Assembly: GCA_913045895.1 (NCBI GenBank)
Contig: CAJWSQ010000004.1
Coordinates: forward strand, 1-37,462
Direction: 5' to 3'
Source: an uncultured Flavobacteriales bacterium
Lineage (GTDB): Bacteria; Bacteroidota; Bacteroidia; Flavobacteriales_G; Salibacteraceae
DNA: 37,462 nt
Below are positions 33,259-37,462 of the stretch, piece by piece (within the stretch, counting starts at the first letter, position 1; each line of letters starts with the position of its first letter). Position numbers and translations under genes: made by a program. The notes under the pieces were generated by a model that saw only the letters and a program-made list of their open reading frames with translations, did no database searches and was not told the DNA's origin.

Positions 33259-35084
33259 TGCAATCGGTTTTAGAGCATATTGAATATCCTTCGAATATCA
33301 GAAATCTTTCTTCAAAAGAGCTTGAGATTCTCGCTCAAGAGCTACGCACATTCATTATTGATGTAGTTGCTCGTCAGGGTGGACATTTAGGTGCTTCGTT
33401 AGGAGTTGTTGAATTGACCATCGCCTTGCATTATGCATTAAATACACCCGAAGATTTATTGATTTGGGATGTTGGTCATCAGGCTTATGTTCACAAGGTT
33501 TTAACCGGTAGAAAATCGGTTTTTGAAACCAATCGTAAATACGGTGGTATTTCAGGCTTCCCTAAAAGGTCTGAAAGTGAATACGATGTTTTTGGAACTG
33601 GACATTCTTCAACATCTATTTCTGCCATGTTGGGGATGGCCACAGCAGATCGCCTTCAAGGAGTTGATCGGCAACACGTAGCTGTAATTGGTGATGCTTC
33701 TATGCAAGCTGGAATGGCGTTTGAAGCTTTGAATCATGCTGGTATTGCAGATACTAATATATTGGTTGTTTTGAATGACAATCGTATGTCTATTGATCCT
33801 AGTGTTGGCGCTCTAAACGATTTTTTAGCACATTCTGCAGAACATGTTCATCAAGATCCAGATCGTATTTTTCGTCAAATTGCAGGAGAAGAAAAACACC
33901 CAGAAACCAATTTATTCGAAGATTTACATTTCCAATATTTCGGCCCTGTTGATGGTCATGATACCGAAAGACTAATCAAAGCGATTGAATCACTCAAACA
34001 AATTTCAGGACCTAAATTGTTGCATTGTGTAACAGTTAAAGGTAAAGGCTATGAGCCTGCTGAAACGGGTGATGCAACTAAATGGCATGCACCTGGTTTT
34101 TTTGATCCGTTAACTGGGAAAGTCCTTAAAAATGAATTGGGTGTAGAGGCACCTAAGTTTCAAGATGTTTTTGGAAACACACTCATTGAATTAGCAGAGA
34201 AAAACAAAGCTATTGTTGGTGTAACACCTGCCATGCCTACTGGAAGTTCATTGAAAGTTTTTATGGATACTTTTCCAGATAGAGCCTTTGATGTTGGAAT
34301 TGCAGAACAACATGCAGTTACCTTTTCGGCTGGGTTAGCAGCGAATAACATACTTCCTTTTTGTGCTATTTACAGTACTTTCTTACAGCGTGGATACGAT
34401 CAATTGATTCATGATGTAGCTATTCAGCATTTAAAGGTGGTTTTCTGCGTTGATCGCGCTGGTTTGGTAGGAGAAGATGGTGCAACTCATCATGGCGTTT
34501 ATGATCTAGCTTATCTGCGTTGTATCCCAAATTTAATTGTGATGGCTCCGAGAAATGAATGGGAGCTTCGTAATATGATGTACACTGCGCAACAGGATGA
34601 GATAACTGATAGTGTGGTTATCCGTTATCCTAGAGGCAGAGGAACAAAGATTGATTGGCAAAATGAAATGGAACCTATTGCAATTCCATCATCAGAGGTT
34701 TTGAATCAAGGTGAAAAAATAGCTATCCTCTCTGTTGGCCCTATGGCAGATATTGCTCTTCAAGTTTCTCGTGATTTTGCTGAAAGCGGTCAGCAAATTA
34801 CAGTTGTTGATATGCGTTTCATTAAACCTTTAGATGAAGAAAGACTTGATGAAGTTTTAAAAAATCACACAACTATTCTAACACTCGAAGATGGATCAGT
34901 TGAAGGTGGTTTTGGCTCAGCAGTTTGTCAATATGCAGCATCTAAAAGATACCAAGGAACCATTGAAGTAATTGGTATTCCTGATGTGGTAGTGGAGCAC
35001 GGAACCATATCTGATTTATACCACTATTGCCAAATGGATGTAGCCGGAATTATGAAAAGGCTCCATCGGCTGGGGCTAGCTTAA
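33258..35084 (+). CDS. dxs: 1-deoxy-D-xylulose-5-phosphate synthase
   Basis: DXS joins pyruvate and glyceraldehyde 3-phosphate using thiamine diphosphate to make DXP, the precursor for the MEP route and for thiamine and pyridoxal phosphate. The 608-residue protein keeps the key parts: the His43 motif GGHLGASLGVVELTIALHY, IWDVGHQAYVHKVLTGR, the TPP motif from D146 (GDASMQAG) to NDNRMSI, FGPVDGHD, the catalytic Glu in GIAEQHAVTFSAGLA, and DRAGLVGEDGATHHGVYDL. The TPP motif reads GDA instead of the usual GDG. It is about the family length (~620) with a shorter insertion after the TPP motif. It is the last gene of the mvaD-mvk-ubiA-dxs unit, and its 3' end overlaps the convergent mannosyltransferase gene by 35 bases. 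Confidence 0.95.
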   Translation: MQSVLEHIEYPSNIRNLSSKELEILAQELRTFIIDVVARQGGHLGASLGVVELTIALHYALNTPEDLLIWDVGHQAYVHKVLTGRKSVFETNRKYGGISGFPKRSESEYDVFGTGHSSTSISAMLGMATADRLQGVDRQHVAVIGDASMQAGMAFEALNHAGIADTNILVVLNDNRMSIDPSVGALNDFLAHSAEHVHQDPDRIFRQIAGEEKHPETNLFEDLHFQYFGPVDGHDTERLIKAIESLKQISGPKLLHCVTVKGKGYEPAETGDATKWHAPGFFDPLTGKVLKNELGVEAPKFQDVFGNTLIELAEKNKAIVGVTPAMPTGSSLKVFMDTFPDRAFDVGIAEQHAVTFSAGLAANNILPFCAIYSTFLQRGYDQLIHDVAIQHLKVVFCVDRAGLVGEDGATHHGVYDLAYLRCIPNLIVMAPRNEWELRNMMYTAQQDEITDSVVIRYPRGRGTKIDWQNEMEPIAIPSSEVLNQGEKIAILSVGPMADIALQVSRDFAESGQQITVVDMRFIKPLDEERLDEVLKNHTTILTLEDGSVEGGFGSAVCQYAASKRYQGTIEVIGIPDVVVEHGTISDLYHYCQMDVAGIMKRLHRLGLA

Positions 35085-36606
35085 TATCTTTGTGGTCGTG
35101 AATTTTAAAAATCCGAACCGTAAAGTTCTTGTTGTTTGGATTTAACCAGTGTAGAAGCGCATCAATATGACTTGGCTCTATAACTTGAACAAGTTCTAAT
35201 TCACATTCAAACCCATTCTCAAATCTAGCTTTTCGTTCATCAACAAATTCTTCTTCAAGCATTACCAAATAATTGGGGTAATGATCTTCACGGTAGATGG
35301 TTTGTTGATTTTTAAGCCAATCTCCGCCATTTTTTTTAGTGGTGTAGTAGAACGATTTCCAATGACCCAAATAAAACTTAGGTGGGTTTCTAGCTTCATC
35401 TAGATGAGATGCCTCAACAACCATGTTTACATAGTCGTCTTGGTTTCTCAACCAATACATAGCTTCAACTTGGCTCTTCTTGGTGTAAGCAGGAGTTACG
35501 AAGAATAAAAGTATCGTGTTTAACACCCAGAAGAATGTCCACAAACCTTTGTAGAGTTTTTCTCTTGAAGACCAGAAGGTAGAGTTGTTTTTAAAGGCTT
35601 CCCATCCCATTAATCCAGCAATAATTAAGAAAGGAACAAATGGCAATATGAAGCGCTCTTGTTTGTTAGGGAAGTATGAGTGAAGAGCAAAAAACAAGAA
35701 AGATGGAAGTACTAATATTAGATACTTTTTCCATCTGTAACCAAAGCCCCACATCATAAATAGACTGACAGGTGGAACCAATAAGCCAGCAATTGTACCC
35801 AAATACATGTACCAAGGCCTGTCGAAGTAAGTTTCTTTATGCTCAATATTGTATCGCACATATTCTTGAAACTCGGCAAAAGGCTGTTCCCAAATAAAAA
35901 TATCTGCAGCTTGGGTAAGTGAGAAAAACACAATTCCAGAAACACCAAATATTACTGCGGCTTTAAATCTTTGTTGAAGGATTAAATACAAGCCAAATCC
36001 AATAGCAAATGCACCTGTTTGATAACGGATACCCATAGCGATACCTATCATCATACCAGCCATCAGAAGATACTTATTCAGGTTTTTCTCTTCGTACTTA
36101 ATGAAGTTCCATGCTACAGCTAAAAGAGGAGGGATGCAAACTACTTCAACCAAGTTTCTGACAGAAAGAATAGGCATCAACCACAAAACTGCTAGAATTA
36201 GTCCTACAGTTTTTGCCATTTTTTGATTAGAAAGTCGCTCGGTTATTTTGTAACCTAATGAGATGATTAAAAGTGAGTATACCGCATGGAAAAATCGAAT
36301 GATATACATCTTTACTTGTGGATCGAATATTCCTAGAATGTTCTGGAAAAACCACAACATGATGTAGTGTATGCCAACATAGAAAAAACTGTGACCTTCA
36401 GGATGTGGATCTGTTTGATTCCAAGGAAGCCATCTGTTATAATCGTAATGATCTACCCAACTTTGTGAAGCCTCAATTACTAAAAAGTGATCATCAAACA
36501 TTCCAAACCCTTTAGAAAAGATTACTGAAATCAGTCTAAAGAAAATGCCAACCGTTAAGATTGTTTGTAATGGGTAGTTGTTCCAGTAATGTTTGATTTT
36601 TTCCAT
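35050..36606 (-). CDS. GT-C fold mannosyltransferase (GT22/PIG-B-like)
   Basis: This 518-residue polytopic membrane protein has about ten to eleven hydrophobic helices. The first outside loop carries the catalytic-type acidic pair (FGMFDDHFLVIEAS), as in GT-C enzymes that use lipid-linked sugars. The HSYFPNKQERFILPFVPF segment is the GT22 signature (H-x-x-x-x-K-x-E-R-F-x-x-P) known from PIG-B/ALG-type mannosyltransferases. It probably adds a sugar to a lipid or surface glycan on the periplasmic side; the donor and acceptor are unknown. The start codon follows the hairpin that ends accC transcription, so it has its own promoter or relies on readthrough. Its C-terminus overlaps the dxs end by 35 bases. 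Confidence 0.8.
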   Translation of the reverse strand: MEKIKHYWNNYPLQTILTVGIFFRLISVIFSKGFGMFDDHFLVIEASQSWVDHYDYNRWLPWNQTDPHPEGHSFFYVGIHYIMLWFFQNILGIFDPQVKMYIIRFFHAVYSLLIISLGYKITERLSNQKMAKTVGLILAVLWLMPILSVRNLVEVVCIPPLLAVAWNFIKYEEKNLNKYLLMAGMMIGIAMGIRYQTGAFAIGFGLYLILQQRFKAAVIFGVSGIVFFSLTQAADIFIWEQPFAEFQEYVRYNIEHKETYFDRPWYMYLGTIAGLLVPPVSLFMMWGFGYRWKKYLILVLPSFLFFALHSYFPNKQERFILPFVPFLIIAGLMGWEAFKNNSTFWSSREKLYKGLWTFFWVLNTILLFFVTPAYTKKSQVEAMYWLRNQDDYVNMVVEASHLDEARNPPKFYLGHWKSFYYTTKKNGGDWLKNQQTIYREDHYPNYLVMLEEEFVDERKARFENGFECELELVQVIEPSHIDALLHWLNPNNKNFTVRIFKIHDHKDIKLAPADGAFS

Positions 36607-36611
36607 GGTGC

Positions 36612-36642
36612 AAAATAAAAAAGCCGGAACTTAGTCCGGCTT
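36612..36642 (-). terminator. Rho-independent terminator after accC
   Basis: An eight-pair perfect stem (AAGCCGGA with TCCGGCTT) and six-base loop are followed on the minus strand by a T-rich run. It lies between the accC stop and the mannosyltransferase start, and ends the accC transcript. Confidence 0.85.
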
Positions 36643-36667
36643 AATTTAATATGAAATTGTTTTCAAT

Positions 36668-37462
36668 TTACTTTTTGTAGTCCCACTCTTCCAAGAACTT
36701 GGTAGTAAAGTCTCCTGCTTGGAAACGTTCATTAGCCATTAGTTTTTGATGGAAAGGAACTGTAGTATTGATTCCTTCGATGATATACTCATCCAAAGCA
36801 CGTTGCATCTTTTTGATAGCTTCCTCACGTGTTTGAGCAACTGTAATCAACTTAGCAATCATTGAATCATAGTGTGGAGGAATTGAATATCCAGCGTAAA
36901 CGTGGGTATCGATTCTAATTCCGTGACCTCCTGGTTCGTGATACGATTCAATTTTACCTGGGCTTGGACGCCAATCGTTGAAAGGGTCTTCAGCATTAAT
37001 ACGACACTGAATAGCGTGCATTTGAGGTAAATAGTTGTCACCAGATATTTTTTCTCCAGCAGCAAGTTTAATTTGCTCTTTGATCAAATCGAAGTTGGTA
37101 ACTTCTTCAGTAATCGTGTGCTCTACTTGGATACGAGTATTCATTTCCATAAAGTAGAAGTTACGATCTTTATCAACCAAGAATTCTATGGTACCAACAC
37201 CTTCGTAATTAATAGCTTTTACTGCTTTTATAGCAGCTTCACCCATCTTCTTGCGAAGAGCATCAGTCATGAATGGAGAAGGAGTTTCTTCTACCAATTT
37301 TTGGTGACGTCTTTGAATAGAACAATCGCGCTCACTCAAGTGACAAGCACCACCAAATTGGTCACCAGCAACTTGAATTTCGATATGGCGAGGTTCTTCA
37401 ACAAACTTCTCCATGTACATTCCATCGTTACCAAATGCAGCACCAGCTTCTTTTTTGGCTTT
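36668..37462 (-). CDS. accC: Biotin carboxylase subunit of acetyl-CoA carboxylase (5' partial)
   Basis: AccC carboxylates biotin on the carrier protein with ATP and bicarbonate, the first step of fatty acid synthesis. Only the C-terminal ~264 residues are in the window; the frame stays open to the right edge ([13 protein letters not shown] precedes MYMEKF). The visible part contains the ATP-grasp motifs [20 protein letters not shown] and [15 protein letters not shown], the catalytic [16 protein letters not shown], and the biotin-carboxylase C-terminal domain with [20 protein letters not shown] and [10 protein letters not shown]. The usual length is about 450, so roughly 185 residues are missing. 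A terminator follows it, so accC is the last gene of its unit. Confidence 0.95.
   Translation of the reverse strand, partial: KAKKEAGAAFGNDGMYMEKFVEEPRHIEIQVAGDQFGGACHLSERDCSIQRRHQKLVEETPSPFMTDALRKKMGEAAIKAVKAINYEGVGTIEFLVDKDRNFYFMEMNTRIQVEHTITEEVTNFDLIKEQIKLAAGEKISGDNYLPQMHAIQCRINAEDPFNDWRPSPGKIESYHEPGGHGIRIDTHVYAGYSIPPHYDSMIAKLITVAQTREEAIKKMQRALDEYIIEGINTTVPFHQKLMANERFQAGDFTTKFLEEWDYKK

Noticed and set aside
1-37462. tRNA, rRNA, CRISPR array, insertion sequence or sigma-54 promoter
   Set aside because: No cloverleaf-like or CCA-ended sequence, no regularly spaced repeat array, no transposase frame, and no clear TGGCAC-N5-TTGC element in intergenic regions was seen by eye.

Overview
The window is chromosomal DNA from a member of the Bacteroidota, most likely a Flavobacteriales-type marine or freshwater bacterium (Cryomorphaceae/Crocinitomicaceae-like). 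The evidence is low GC, three proteins ending in type IX secretion (T9SS) C-terminal sorting domains, promoter elements of the form TAnnTTTG, almost no Shine-Dalgarno sequences, a class II HMG-CoA reductase/mevalonate gene cluster with the 'GYDIA'-type GHMP kinase, and a surface-lipoprotein signal. No rRNA, tRNA, CRISPR array or insertion sequence was found.

Layout. (1) 1-7.2 kb: the 3' part of a multi-CHRD-domain T9SS protein; a minus-strand run of small genes (GNAT acetyltransferase, two poorly known secreted proteins, a four-helix membrane protein) in which the first 26 codons of the GNAT gene have been copied onto a neighbour; and an FG-GAP repeat T9SS protein. (2) 7.2-11.6 kb: an outer-membrane barrel protein, a PAP2-like membrane protein, sigma-54 (rpoN) and asparaginyl-tRNA synthetase (asnS). 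(3) 11.7-18.6 kb: a complete RND efflux operon, tetR-tolC-adaptor-pump, preceded by a palindromic candidate operator and closed by a terminator. (4) 18.7-23.7 kb: an AT-rich three-gene operon of unknown role (tail-fibre-like protein with a frameshift, surface lipoprotein, 973-residue T9SS protein). (5) 23.8-26.5 kb: a GH13 amylase homologue that has lost its catalytic residues, convergent with a BadF/BcrA-type sugar kinase. (6) 26.6-35.1 kb: isoprenoid locus. HMG-CoA reductase and a GHMP kinase form one unit; mvaD, mevalonate kinase, a UbiA prenyltransferase and dxs form a second, tightly overlapping unit. Between them sits a two-gene cassette (58-residue protein plus a PARP-like ADP-ribosyltransferase-fold protein) resembling a toxin-antitoxin module, and a convergent YkuK-type RNase H-like gene. 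(7) 35.0-37.5 kb: a GT-C (GT22-like) mannosyltransferase and the C-terminal part of biotin carboxylase (accC), running off the window.

How the genes fit together: HMG-CoA reductase, two GHMP kinases and the diphosphomevalonate decarboxylase cover most of the route from HMG-CoA to isopentenyl diphosphate. UbiA would use a prenyl diphosphate. DXS belongs to the alternative MEP route or to thiamine/pyridoxal synthesis, so its coupling to mevalonate genes is notable. The best candidates for undescribed biology are the ART-like cassette inside the isoprenoid locus, the three-gene surface operon, and the catalytically dead GH13 protein.
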